Below, piece by piece: positions 53,183 to 61,652 of a stretch of 64,000 nt of DNA. The DNA lies in contig NZ_JAOQJS010000002.1 of assembly GCF_025567345.1 (NCBI RefSeq), positions 186,001 through 250,000 on the forward strand, given 5' to 3'. Within the stretch, counting starts at the first letter, position 1; every line of letters starts with the position of its first letter. Under the pieces are notes generated by a model. That model was not told the DNA's origin, ran no database searches, and worked only from the letters and a program-made list of their open reading frames with translations. This DNA comes from Coprococcus ammoniilyticus. GTDB lineage: Bacteria > Bacillota > Clostridia > Lachnospirales > Lachnospiraceae. Position numbers and translations under genes: made by a program.

Positions 53183-54880
53183 ATGGAAAATAATATTGAT
53201 ACGCAATTGGAACTTGCACTGGAGACCATGCAGTCATATGAGGACAGCGAATCGGAGCTGTATGTTGGATACAATGCAAAAGATCGGAGCTGGCAGCTTC
53301 TGATCCGTTATAATGATGATATTACAGATTTGGTGGATCGATATCTGACACGGATCTATTATCTGCTGGCTGGATATGCAATTATAGAAATAAAGGAAGT
53401 GTATATCAATGCATTTGCAGCAGATCCCAGAATCCTGTATGTGGATAAATCAAAGAGTGTAGATCAGCAGGTATCCTATGCGCAGTATGCCTCCTGCCTG
53501 TCCGGAACCTTCATTAATAACTACGGACTGGATGGAAGCGGAACCCTTCTTGCAGTTATAGATTCTGGTATTGATTACCGGCATAATGAATTTATCCGTG
53601 ACGGAAAAAGCAGGATTCTGGAATTATGGGATCAGCAGGCAGAATATCAGAAGAAATATGTGAATCCATACGAACTTGGACGCATTTATACAAATGAAGA
53701 ACTGAATGCAATACTAGATGGAAACTACACAGAAAGTCTTCCGTCAGAGGATCGCTCCGGTCATGGTACGCAGGTGACTGCCATAGCAGCAGGAACCAAT
53801 ATCGGTGTAGCTCCACAGACGGAGCTTCTGATCATTAAAGTAGGAAGTGATACGGCATCCAGACTTCCGACTACACTGGGAATGATCCTTGGAATTGATT
53901 ATGCACTGCGAAAGGGAATAGAACGTAATCAACCGATATCTGTAAATCTTAGTTATGGTAATAATTATGGTTCTCATAAGGGTGATTCGTTGATGGAAAA
54001 TTATATCAATGACGTTTCAAGGCTTGCGGTGTGTTCCATATCCACCGGAACCGGAAATGATGCGATTAACCGGAGACATCAGCGGGTAATCCTTGGAAAT
54101 ACTTCCTACCGTATGATCGATCTGTTGGTCAGTGATTATGTGACATCCTTTAATCTGCAATTATGGAAAAATTATAACGACCGGTTTGATGTTATGATCA
54201 TTACACCAAATGGTGATATCGTTCTGACTTTGAGTGAATCGCAGAATATTGGAACCGGAACTTATCGGAATACATTTGTCAAAGGAATCTATGGAACGCC
54301 GAATCCATATAACCGGAATCAGGAGATATTTATCTCATTTCAGGGGCGGGATAATTATATTGATAAAGGACAATGGAAGGTTTTGATCCATCCGAAGCAG
54401 ATCGTCAGTGGGGTAGTGGATGCTTATCTGCCAATCCGTGCAAGTTTGACTGGAAATGTTGAGTTCTTAAATCCAACAGAATTTGGAACATTAACGATTC
54501 CTTCTACGGCGGAAGGACTGATCACAGTAGCGGCCTATGATCAGAATGTCGATGATTTTGCATATTTTTCCGGACGGGGTTATACAGCAAATGATCAGAT
54601 TAAACCGGATCTTGCTGCACCCGGTGTGGATATTTATACTGCATATCCGGGAAATGATTATTCCTTTGCGTCGGGAACATCTATGGCGGTACCATTTGTA
54701 TCCGGTTCTGCATGTCTGCTGATGCAATGGGGAATTGTGAATGAAAATGACCCATTTCTATATGGAGAAAAACTGAAAGCTTCGTTGATCCGGGGAGCGA
54801 AAAGGATAAAATCAGCGAGAACGTATCCAAATATCTATGTCGGTTGGGGAACTTTATGTGTAGAAAATTCTATCCGATAG
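53183..54880 (+). CDS. Subtilisin-like serine protease (Csp-like S8 family)
   Basis: A 565-residue S8 protease with an intact triad: Asp in VIDSGIDYRHNEF, His in RSGHGTQV and Ser in ASGTSMAVPFVSG. An N-terminal segment of about 100 residues (ELYVGYNAKDRSWQLLIRY) and an insertion between His and Ser are typical of the clostridial Csp-like group, some of which process the germination enzyme pro-SleC. There is no clear Sec signal peptide, as in Csp proteins. It is divergent from the spoIIGA/sigE locus. A germination role is inferred from family resemblance and context only. Confidence 0.88.
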   Translation: MENNIDTQLELALETMQSYEDSESELYVGYNAKDRSWQLLIRYNDDITDLVDRYLTRIYYLLAGYAIIEIKEVYINAFAADPRILYVDKSKSVDQQVSYAQYASCLSGTFINNYGLDGSGTLLAVIDSGIDYRHNEFIRDGKSRILELWDQQAEYQKKYVNPYELGRIYTNEELNAILDGNYTESLPSEDRSGHGTQVTAIAAGTNIGVAPQTELLIIKVGSDTASRLPTTLGMILGIDYALRKGIERNQPISVNLSYGNNYGSHKGDSLMENYINDVSRLAVCSISTGTGNDAINRRHQRVILGNTSYRMIDLLVSDYVTSFNLQLWKNYNDRFDVMIITPNGDIVLTLSESQNIGTGTYRNTFVKGIYGTPNPYNRNQEIFISFQGRDNYIDKGQWKVLIHPKQIVSGVVDAYLPIRASLTGNVEFLNPTEFGTLTIPSTAEGLITVAAYDQNVDDFAYFSGRGYTANDQIKPDLAAPGVDIYTAYPGNDYSFASGTSMAVPFVSGSACLLMQWGIVNENDPFLYGEKLKASLIRGAKRIKSARTYPNIYVGWGTLCVENSIR

Positions 54881-54885
54881 AAAAA

Positions 54886-54919
54886 AGAGCCAGTCACTAG
54901 AAGATCTAGTGATTGGCTC
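54886..54919 (-). terminator. Terminator overlapping the 3' end of the DtxR-type gene
   Basis: GAGCCAGTCACTAGA (54887-54901) pairs with TCTAGTGATTGGCTC (54904-54918), followed on the minus strand by a T-run. The stop codon of the regulator gene lies inside the stem. It also separates the convergent subtilase gene. Confidence 0.8.
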
Positions 54920-55283
54920 CACTTAATACATGATCTTTAATTGCTTTAAAACTTTCTTTACTGATTACATGCTCGATCTTGCAAGCATCGGCAGATGCGA
55001 TATCGGGATCAACACCAAGCTGTATAAGCCAGGCGGAGAGAAACTCATGTCGTTCATATATCATTTCAGCAATTTCTTTTCCTGAATCGGTGAGTGAAAT
55101 AAACCCTGCATCATTCATTGTTATGTAGTTATTCTCACGAAGATTCTTCATAGCAACACTGATGCTTGATTTCTTATAACCAAGTTCGTTTGAGATATCA
55201 ACTGAACGGACAACAGGAAGCTTCTTGCTTAATACCAATATCGTTTCCAGATAGTTTTCAACTGATTCATTCGTTGTTAACAT
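54906..55283 (-). CDS. DtxR/MntR-family metal-dependent repressor
   Basis: A 125-residue regulator: an N-terminal winged helix (VRSVDISNELGYKKSSISVAMKNL, recognition helix near 35-48) and a helical dimerisation domain with metal-binding residues (ERHEFLSAWLIQLG, ADACKIEHVIS). It lacks the third SH3-like domain of longer DtxR proteins. It lies beside the feo genes, so iron-responsive control of Fe2+ uptake is likely; Mn2+ is possible. GGGG lies upstream of the ATG. Its probable operators are the TTAG-N6-CTAA palindromes nearby. Confidence 0.92.
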   Translation of the reverse strand: MLTTNESVENYLETILVLSKKLPVVRSVDISNELGYKKSSISVAMKNLRENNYITMNDAGFISLTDSGKEIAEMIYERHEFLSAWLIQLGVDPDIASADACKIEHVISKESFKAIKDHVLSGANH

Positions 55284-55362
55284 AGCTTTACCCCATTAAA
55301 AAATTATTTACAGAAAATTATATCACAAACCGGAATAAGGTTCAAATGAAAGAAGGATAAAA

Positions 55363-55509
55363 CTAATGACATCCGTGACAATTGTTACAGTTTCCTCCGC
55401 ACTGAACAGATTTTCCGGACTTTTTATCTTTTATCATTGAACGGATCGCAAGTACGCACACAATTATAATAATGGCAGCAACAATAATAGTACCAATATA
55501 TTTTTCCAT
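55363..55509 (-). CDS. FeoB-associated Cys-rich membrane protein
   Basis: A 48-residue protein: MEKYIG, then a hydrophobic span of about 17 residues, then a short basic linker and a cysteine-rich tail CGGNCNNCHGCH. This is the layout of the small FeoB-associated Cys-rich proteins found with ferrous-iron transporters in Firmicutes. The role is not well established and may be metal handling near FeoB. AAAGGTTGGA lies upstream. It has its own promoter overlapped by a TTAG-N6-CTAA palindrome and is divergent from feoA. Confidence 0.88.
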   Translation of the reverse strand: MEKYIGTIIVAAIIIIVCVLAIRSMIKDKKSGKSVQCGGNCNNCHGCH

Positions 55510-55540
55510 AATAATCCAACCTTTCATTTTATAATCGTAA

Positions 55541-55571
55541 TTAGTTTAAACTAACTGTTTAAAAATGTCAA
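55541..55571 (-). promoter_or_regulatory. Promoter and operator of the FeoB-associated gene
   Basis: On the minus strand TTGACA (55571-55566), 17 bases, TAAACT (55548-55543). The -10 lies inside the perfect 14-bp palindrome TTAGTTTAAACTAA (55541-55554), a probable DtxR-type repressor site. Confidence 0.75.
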
Positions 55572-55673
55572 GTATAATAAATAAATTTGCATTTTAAGAA
55601 TATAGCTTTGTTATATACGACTAAGATACGTTACAAGCTTCTAAATGATGTTATATTTTTCTAAAAAATGTTA

Positions 55674-55707
55674 TTGACTTCTAATGATGGTTAGTATATA
55701 CTAACGA
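55674..55707 (+). promoter_or_regulatory. Promoter and operator of feoA-feoB
   Basis: TTGACT (55674-55679), 17 bases, TATATA (55697-55702). The -10 lies inside the perfect 16-bp palindrome GTTAGTATATACTAAC (55692-55707), which shares TTAG-N6-CTAA with the divergent promoter. Confidence 0.75.
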
Positions 55708-55769
55708 TGAAATTTGAAACAGCATATTGCTTAATGATAAATTTATACGATTATGAAAGAAGATGGAAT

Positions 55770-55982
55770 ATGATGCCTTTAACTTTTATGAATATTGGAG
55801 AAACAAAGACCATTACCAAAGTTGGTGGAAAAAATGAAACAAGACAGTTTCTTGAGAAGCTTGGTTTTGTCGTGGGTGGAGAAGTAACAGTTGTTTCAGA
55901 GATAAACGGTAACATGATCGTAAATGTAAAAGAATCCAGAGTTGCCATCGGAAAAGATATGGCAGCCAAAATTATGGTATAA
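55770..55982 (+). CDS. feoA: FeoA-family protein (first copy)
   Basis: An SH3-like FeoA protein of about 70 residues starting MMPLTFMNIGE, with LEKLGFVVGGEVTVVSE and a closing GKDMAAKIMV. FeoA supports FeoB-mediated Fe2+ uptake, probably by binding its cytoplasmic part. The frame is open from 55707, but that position lies at the expected transcription start; the ATG at 55770 (or 55773) with AAGATGGA upstream is right for the family. A second FeoA follows 160 bases later. Confidence 0.92.
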   Translation: MMPLTFMNIGETKTITKVGGKNETRQFLEKLGFVVGGEVTVVSEINGNMIVNVKESRVAIGKDMAAKIMV

Positions 55983-56142
55983 GGATACCGAAAAAACAGA
56001 AATATAAGTATTTGCACATTGGTAGCTGCCGGTGCAATTGTTTATATATACAAATGTATAAGAAGAAAAGCTATCACAGAATCCGGTCTGAATATGTGGA
56101 GACGTTCTTATATGTATAAAGAAAAAGAAGGAGCAAAATGGT

Positions 56143-56364
56143 ATGAAGACATTAAGAGAGGTTGCCGTCGGACAGACAGTTAAGGTAACAAAACTTGTTG
56201 GCGAAGGACCTGTAAAGAGACGTATCATGGATATGGGAATCACGAAAGGTGTAGAAATCTATGTCAGAAAAGTTGCACCGCTTGGTGATCCGGTTGAAGT
56301 AACAGTACGCGGTTATGAGCTTTCTTTAAGAAAAGCAGATGCCGAAATGATCGTTGTTGAATAA
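56143..56364 (+). CDS. FeoA-family protein (second copy)
   Basis: A 73-residue FeoA protein: TLREVAVGQTVKVTKLVGEG, RRIMDMGITKGVEIYVRKVAPLGDP and the VRGYELSLRKADAEMI ending, a classic FeoA pattern. It differs clearly from the first copy and is closer to the common form. AAGGAG lies 9-14 bases upstream. The 160-base gap before it has a stop-free stretch in the frame of the first feoA but no credible start. Confidence 0.93.
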   Translation: MKTLREVAVGQTVKVTKLVGEGPVKRRIMDMGITKGVEIYVRKVAPLGDPVEVTVRGYELSLRKADAEMIVVE

Positions 56365-56461
56365 ATGTGTGGATCGTACCGATCCTACATACAACGAAGC
56401 AGATGATTTACTTATTTGATGAATCATAGAAAATGACAGACAAAAAGGAAGGAGCATAAAA

Positions 56462-58951
56462 ATGTCAGTTAAAATAGCGTTGGCAGGTAATCCAAACAGT
56501 GGAAAGACAACATTATTTAACGCACTTACAGGTTCAAACCAGTATGTAGGTAACTGGCCTGGTGTAACAGTAGAGAAAAAAGAAGGAAAATTAAAGGGTC
56601 ACAAAGATATTATCATCACTGACCTTCCCGGTATTTATTCACTTTCTCCATATACATTAGAGGAAGTTGTTGCCAGAAATTATCTGATCAAGGAATATCC
56701 GGATGCGATCATCAATATTATTGATGGTACGAACATCGAAAGAAATCTGTACTTATCAACACAGTTGATCGAGTTGGGAATCCCGGTTATCATGGCAGTT
56801 AACATGATGGATCTTGTAAAGAAGAATGGTGACAAGATCGATATCAAGAACCTGAGCAATGCACTTGGATGCGAGGTTGTAGAGATCTCGGCATTAAAGG
56901 GTACTGGAATTGATGAAGTAAAAGAAAAAGCAGTTGCGGCAGCACAGAAGAAAGTACAGAATAAGCGTGTACATAGCTTCGATCAGGCTGTTGAAGATGC
57001 AATCGACAGCGTAAGTGCAAAGCTTACAGTTGAAGAAAGAAAAAAGAGATTCTTTGCGATCAAGCTTCTTGAAAAAGACACAAAGATTGCAGAGCAGATG
57101 GACAGTGTTCCGGATTGTAAAGATGAGATCAAAGCACTGGAAGACAAATTTGATGATGATACAGAGAGTATTATCACCAGTGAGAGATATGCATATATCT
57201 CATCTATCATCGGAAAATGTGTGAAGAAGAATACAAAGGGTGAAAAGCTTACAACCTCAGATAAGATTGATAAGATCGTTACAAACCGTATCCTTGCACT
57301 TCCGATTTTCATCATTGTAATGTGGCTGGTTTATTACATTGCGATGTCAACAGTCGGTGCATGGTGCACAGACTGGACAAATGATAATCTGTTTGGTGAC
57401 GGTTTCCATTTATTCGGTATCGGAAGCAAAGATTATGAAGAAGCATCCGGTGATTACGATGCAGCTACAAATGCACTTGACGCATATGGTGTACTTGTAA
57501 CAGATGATGAAGATGCTATAGATGTTGATGCAACAAAGGCAGCTATCGAAGCAAATACAAATACAGAAGCAAGTGTTAAGTATCAGATGGAAGATGAAGA
57601 AACTCTTGATACTTACGATATCGATGTATATTATTCAGAAGTACCTGCCGGTGCAAAAAAAGATAAGACAAATGCTATGTCTTATTTAGATGCAGTAGAA
57701 TACTTCAACAAGACAGAGATGGCAGAGATCGATCCTGCTGATTATGGTGTATTCGTTCCATCTATTCCTGATCTTGCAGAAAGAGGTCTTGATAAGATCG
57801 GATGTGCTGACTGGTTAAAGGGACTGATCCTTGACGGTATTATCGCCGGTGTTGGTGCTGTACTTGGTTTCGTACCTCAGATGCTCGTATTGTTCATCTT
57901 ACTTGCAATCCTTGAGTACTGTGGCTATATGGCACGTATCGCATTCATCATGGACCGTATCTTTAGAAAATTCGGTCTTTCGGGAAAGTCATTCATTCCT
58001 ATTCTTGTAGGTGTAGGTTGTGGTGTTCCTGGTATCATGGCATCTCGTACAATTGAAAATGAAAAAGACCGCCGTATGACAGTTATGACAACAACATTTA
58101 TTCCTTGTGGTGCTAAGGTTCCGTTTATTGCAATGATCGCAGGTGCGATCTTCGGTGGATCTTCACTGGTTGCTACAAGTGCTTACTTTATCGGTATTGC
58201 AGCAATTATCTGCTCCGGTATTATCTTAAAGAAGACAAAGATGTTCGCAGGAGATCCTGCTCCATTCGTTATGGAGTTACCTCCTTACCATATCCCGACA
58301 ATCGGTTCTGTATTAAGAAGTATGTGGGAGCGTGGCTGGTCATTCATTAAGAAGGCCGGTACCATCATCCTCCTCTCAACAATCTTTGTATGGTTCACAA
58401 CATACTTCGGTATTCTGGATGGTAAATTCCAGATGCTTTCAGAAGATCAGATCGACCACAGTATCTTAGCTAAGATCGGTGGAGCAATCTGCTGGATCTT
58501 CAAGCCACAGGGATGGGGCGACTGGCAGGCAACTGTTGCATCTATTACAGGCCTTGTTGCTAAGGAAAACATCGTTGGTACTATGGGTATCCTTTATGGT
58601 GGTGGGGAAGGCACTGTATACAGCGAGCTTGCAAAAGCATTCACAACAGCAAGTGGTTTCTCATTCCTCGTATTCAACTTACTCTGTGCTCCATGTTTCG
58701 CAGCAATGGGTGCTATTAAGAGAGAGATGAACAGTGCAAAATGGTTCTGGTTTGCAATCGGATATCAGTGTGGTTTCGCATACCTTGTATCCCTTGTTAT
58801 TTACAGAATTGCAGGACTCTTCACAGGTGCATGCTCATTCGGTATCGGCACTGTTGTAGCAATCCTGATCATCGTTGCTTTCTTCTTCCTGTTATTCCGT
58901 CCGGATCCAAACAAGAAGGTCAAGACAAGCAAAGAATTCTTAAATGCATAA
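56462..58951 (+). CDS. feoB: Ferrous iron transporter FeoB with an unusual acidic insertion
   Basis: An 829-residue protein that imports Fe2+. The N-terminal G domain has GNPNSGKTT (G1, residues 8-16), DLPGIYSL (G3) and NMMD (G4). Membrane domains contain the Cys motifs VGCGVPGIMASR and FIPCGAKVPF of the Gate region. Between the first and second membrane segments, about residues 320-440, lies an acidic, Ala/Asp/Thr-rich insertion absent from typical FeoB (about 700-770 residues). GGAAGGAG precedes the ATG. It is the last gene of the feoA-feoA-feoB unit. Confidence 0.96.
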   Translation: MSVKIALAGNPNSGKTTLFNALTGSNQYVGNWPGVTVEKKEGKLKGHKDIIITDLPGIYSLSPYTLEEVVARNYLIKEYPDAIINIIDGTNIERNLYLSTQLIELGIPVIMAVNMMDLVKKNGDKIDIKNLSNALGCEVVEISALKGTGIDEVKEKAVAAAQKKVQNKRVHSFDQAVEDAIDSVSAKLTVEERKKRFFAIKLLEKDTKIAEQMDSVPDCKDEIKALEDKFDDDTESIITSERYAYISSIIGKCVKKNTKGEKLTTSDKIDKIVTNRILALPIFIIVMWLVYYIAMSTVGAWCTDWTNDNLFGDGFHLFGIGSKDYEEASGDYDAATNALDAYGVLVTDDEDAIDVDATKAAIEANTNTEASVKYQMEDEETLDTYDIDVYYSEVPAGAKKDKTNAMSYLDAVEYFNKTEMAEIDPADYGVFVPSIPDLAERGLDKIGCADWLKGLILDGIIAGVGAVLGFVPQMLVLFILLAILEYCGYMARIAFIMDRIFRKFGLSGKSFIPILVGVGCGVPGIMASRTIENEKDRRMTVMTTTFIPCGAKVPFIAMIAGAIFGGSSLVATSAYFIGIAAIICSGIILKKTKMFAGDPAPFVMELPPYHIPTIGSVLRSMWERGWSFIKKAGTIILLSTIFVWFTTYFGILDGKFQMLSEDQIDHSILAKIGGAICWIFKPQGWGDWQATVASITGLVAKENIVGTMGILYGGGEGTVYSELAKAFTTASGFSFLVFNLLCAPCFAAMGAIKREMNSAKWFWFAIGYQCGFAYLVSLVIYRIAGLFTGACSFGIGTVVAILIIVAFFFLLFRPDPNKKVKTSKEFLNA

Positions 58952-58986
58952 TTATAAAGGCTAACATATAATACACATACAATACG

Positions 58987-59020
58987 ATGCGCGCTTCCCT
59001 TTGTGGCAGCGCGCATTTTG
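58987..59020 (+). terminator. Terminator of the feo operon
   Basis: ATGCGCGC (58987-58994) pairs with GCGCGCAT (59009-59016), a 14-base loop, then TTTTG. Confidence 0.75.
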
Positions 59021-59284
59021 TGTATCGGTTATTATACAGAAATCAGATTTATATAAATTCCTGTCTGCCGGCTGGCGTTCATAGAATTGACAGACAAGAT
59101 GACAAATGTAGATATTTATTAAAACTCCGTGAAATGAGTTGACAAATAAATGTATGATAGAGGAAAATGAATGTATACTATAATACAAGAACACTTACTT
59201 GTCAGAAATGTTTTTTGAAAGTACAGATGTAAGATGATTGAGATGTCTGTATAATTAACGAATGACGAATTGGAGGTTTTTACT
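59021..59284. other. Gene-free gap before trxA
   Basis: This 264-base A+T-rich stretch contains no convincing ORF. It has TTGACA at 59087-59092 with a poor -10 after 16 bases (TAGATA), another TTGACA at 59139-59144 without a suitably spaced -10, and a TATAAT at 59179-59184. One of these probably drives trxA; I cannot say which. Confidence 0.5.
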
Positions 59285-59602
59285 ATGGCAGTTATACATT
59301 TAAATGAAAAAGAATATGAAGATCAGGTTTTAAAGGCAAAGGGACTTACGCTGGTTGATTTCTGGGCCACCTGGTGCGGACCATGCAGAATGGTTGCACC
59401 GATCGTTGAAGAATTGGCTGACGAATTTCCAGAGGTAAAGGTATGCAAGGTAGATGTAGATGAGAATCAGGAACTTGCACTTGCAAACAAGGTTGTATCA
59501 ATTCCGACATTTTTATTATATAAAGATGGAGAAGTTATAAAGAAAATCGTGGGAGCAGTTCCAAAATCCGAACTGATCCAGGCAATGCGCCAGTTTCAGT
59601 AG
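59285..59602 (+). CDS. trxA: Thioredoxin
   Basis: A thioredoxin of about 105 residues with the active site WCGPC in DFWATWCGPCRM (Cys near 31 and 34), the cis-Pro in SIPTFLLYKDGE and a normal length. It reduces protein disulfides. The frame opens at 59270, but the GGAGG site lies there; the ATG at 59285, 8 bases later, is the true start. Confidence 0.97.
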   Translation: MAVIHLNEKEYEDQVLKAKGLTLVDFWATWCGPCRMVAPIVEELADEFPEVKVCKVDVDENQELALANKVVSIPTFLLYKDGEVIKKIVGAVPKSELIQAMRQFQ

Positions 59603-59716
59603 ATAAGAATGCAGTCCAAAACGCTTGCAAAAGAAAGCATATTATTATAAGATGAAAGACAGCGACCAGATAAATGGGTACATGAATTGACTAATTTACT
59701 AAACGGAGGTTTACAA

Positions 59717-60430
59717 ATGAAAATGTTATCATTATCAGAGGAACTTAAGGGTAATTCTTATCCCGGCAGAGGAATCGTGATCGGACGTTCGGAAGACGGA
59801 ACAAAGGCAGTTACTGCATACTTTATCATGGGTAGAAGTGTGAATTCCCGAAATCGTGTATTTGTTACAGAGGGCGAAGGAATCCGTACAGAAGCATTTG
59901 ATCCATCCAAGCTTGAGGATCCAAGCCTTATCATTTACGCACCGGTTCGGGTTCTTGGCAATCGGACGATCGTAACAAATGGTGATCAGACCGATACGAT
60001 CTATGATGGAATGGATAAAGAGCTTACATTTGAACAGTCACTGAGATGCCGCGAGTTTGAACCGGACGGTCCAAACTATACACCGAGAATTTCCGGAGTT
60101 ATGCATATCGAAGGCGGACAGTATGACTATGCAATGTCTATCTTAAAGAGCAATAACGGAGATCCATCGGCATGCAACCGATATACATTTTCATATGAGA
60201 ATCCCGCAAACGGAGAAGGACATTTTATTCATACATATATGCATGATGACAATCCACTTCCAAGCTTTGAGGGAGAACCGAAGTTAGTTGGTATATCAGG
60301 TGATATCGATACATTTGCAAATATGGTATGGGAAAGCCTGAATGAAGATAATAAGGTATCTCTGTTTGTCAGATATATTGATATCGCAACAGGAAAGTAT
60401 GAGACAAGAATCATTAACAAGAATAAATAA
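59717..60430 (+). CDS. purO: IMP cyclohydrolase, PurO type
   Basis: A protein of about 237 residues resembling the archaeal-type IMP cyclohydrolase PurO, which closes FAICAR to IMP in the last step of purine synthesis. Family segments include NSYPGRGIVIGRSEDG, YFIMGRSVNSRNRVF, a DPSLIIYAP stretch and NYTPRISGV. The following gene encodes the preceding enzyme, AICAR transformylase, which makes the assignment solid. ATG 59717 with GGAGG upstream is chosen over 59687. A TTGCAA at 59625 with TAAGAT 17 bases later may be the operon promoter. Confidence 0.9.
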   Translation: MKMLSLSEELKGNSYPGRGIVIGRSEDGTKAVTAYFIMGRSVNSRNRVFVTEGEGIRTEAFDPSKLEDPSLIIYAPVRVLGNRTIVTNGDQTDTIYDGMDKELTFEQSLRCREFEPDGPNYTPRISGVMHIEGGQYDYAMSILKSNNGDPSACNRYTFSYENPANGEGHFIHTYMHDDNPLPSFEGEPKLVGISGDIDTFANMVWESLNEDNKVSLFVRYIDIATGKYETRIINKNK

Positions 60431-60457
60431 TCATCATGAATCGGGAGGAAATACAGA

Positions 60458-61636
60458 ATGAACGAAATTCAATTAAAATACGGATGCAATCCAAATCAGA
60501 AGCCATCAAGAATCTATATGGAGGATGGAAGTGATCTTCCGGTTACCGTATTAAATGGTAAGCCGGGCTACATAAATTTTCTGGATGCATTTAATGGCTG
60601 GCAGCTTGTTAAAGAATTAAAGGCAGCAACCGGACTTCCAGCAGCTACATCTTTTAAGCATGTGTCACCGGCAGGTGCAGCAGTAGGACTTCCTCTTACA
60701 GATACACTTGCAAAGATCTACTGGGTAGATGATCTGGGCGAACTGTCACCACTTGCATGCGCATATGCAAGAGCCAGAGGTGCAGACCGTATGTCATCCT
60801 TTGGTGATTTCATTGCATTGTCAGATGTCTGCGATGCAGATACAGCCCGTCTCATTAAGCGTGAAGTATCAGATGGTGTAATTGCTCCCGGGTATACAGA
60901 CGAAGCTATGGAGCTTCTGATGCAGAAGAAGAAAGGTAATTATAATATTATCCAGATCGATGAGAATTATGTTCCTGCTGAGATTGAACGTAAGCAGGTA
61001 TTTGGAATTACATTTGAGCAGGGAAGAAATGAACTGAATATTGATAAGGATCTTTTATCCAATATTGTAACAGAGAATAAAAATATACCGGAAGAAGCTC
61101 TTATCGATATGAAAATTGCACTGATCACATTAAAATACACACAGTCTAATTCTGTATGCTATGTAAAAGGTGGACAGGCAATCGGTATCGGGGCCGGTCA
61201 GCAGTCCAGAATCCATTGTACAAGACTTGCCGGTCAGAAGGCAGATAACTGGTGGCTTCGTCAGTCTCCACAGGTTATGGGACTTCAGTTTGTTGATGGA
61301 CTTGGACGTGCAGACAGAGATAATGCGATCGATGTATATATGGGTGATGAATATGAGGATGTTCTCCGTGATGGCGAATGGCAGAAGCGTTTCAAGGTAA
61401 AGCCGGAAGTATTCACAGCAGAAGAAAAGAAAGCATGGCTTGCCGGAAATCAGAATGTTACACTTGGTTCTGATGCATTTTTCCCATTCTCAGATAACAT
61501 TGAACGTGCGAAGAAGAGTGGTGTTGCATACATTGCTCAGCCGGGTGGATCTGTCAGAGATGATCTTGTAATCGAAGCATGTGATAAATATGGAATGGTA
61601 ATGGTATTTACAGGAATCCGTTTATTCCATCACTAA
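60458..61636 (+). CDS. AICAR transformylase, free-standing (PurH C-domain homologue)
   Basis: A 392-residue formyltransferase domain without the MGS-like IMP cyclohydrolase domain of the usual bifunctional PurH (about 510). Motifs fit the AICARFT bienzyme half: ATSFKHVSPAG, the SPLACAYARARGADRMSSFGDF region, KYTQSNSVCYVKGGQAIG, GAGQQSRIHC and SDAFFPFSDN. It transfers formyl from 10-formyl-THF to AICAR. It forms a two-gene purine unit with purO, 27 bases downstream of it. Confidence 0.93.
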   Translation: MNEIQLKYGCNPNQKPSRIYMEDGSDLPVTVLNGKPGYINFLDAFNGWQLVKELKAATGLPAATSFKHVSPAGAAVGLPLTDTLAKIYWVDDLGELSPLACAYARARGADRMSSFGDFIALSDVCDADTARLIKREVSDGVIAPGYTDEAMELLMQKKKGNYNIIQIDENYVPAEIERKQVFGITFEQGRNELNIDKDLLSNIVTENKNIPEEALIDMKIALITLKYTQSNSVCYVKGGQAIGIGAGQQSRIHCTRLAGQKADNWWLRQSPQVMGLQFVDGLGRADRDNAIDVYMGDEYEDVLRDGEWQKRFKVKPEVFTAEEKKAWLAGNQNVTLGSDAFFPFSDNIERAKKSGVAYIAQPGGSVRDDLVIEACDKYGMVMVFTGIRLFHH

Positions 61637-61652
61637 TCAGGAGTTTATTGCT

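Noticed and set aside
55983..56182. Stop-free stretch between the two feoA genes that translates to a possible membrane helix
   Set aside because: It is in frame after the feoA stop but has no ATG/GTG with RBS before the hydrophobic part; a read-through or broken gene cannot be shown.
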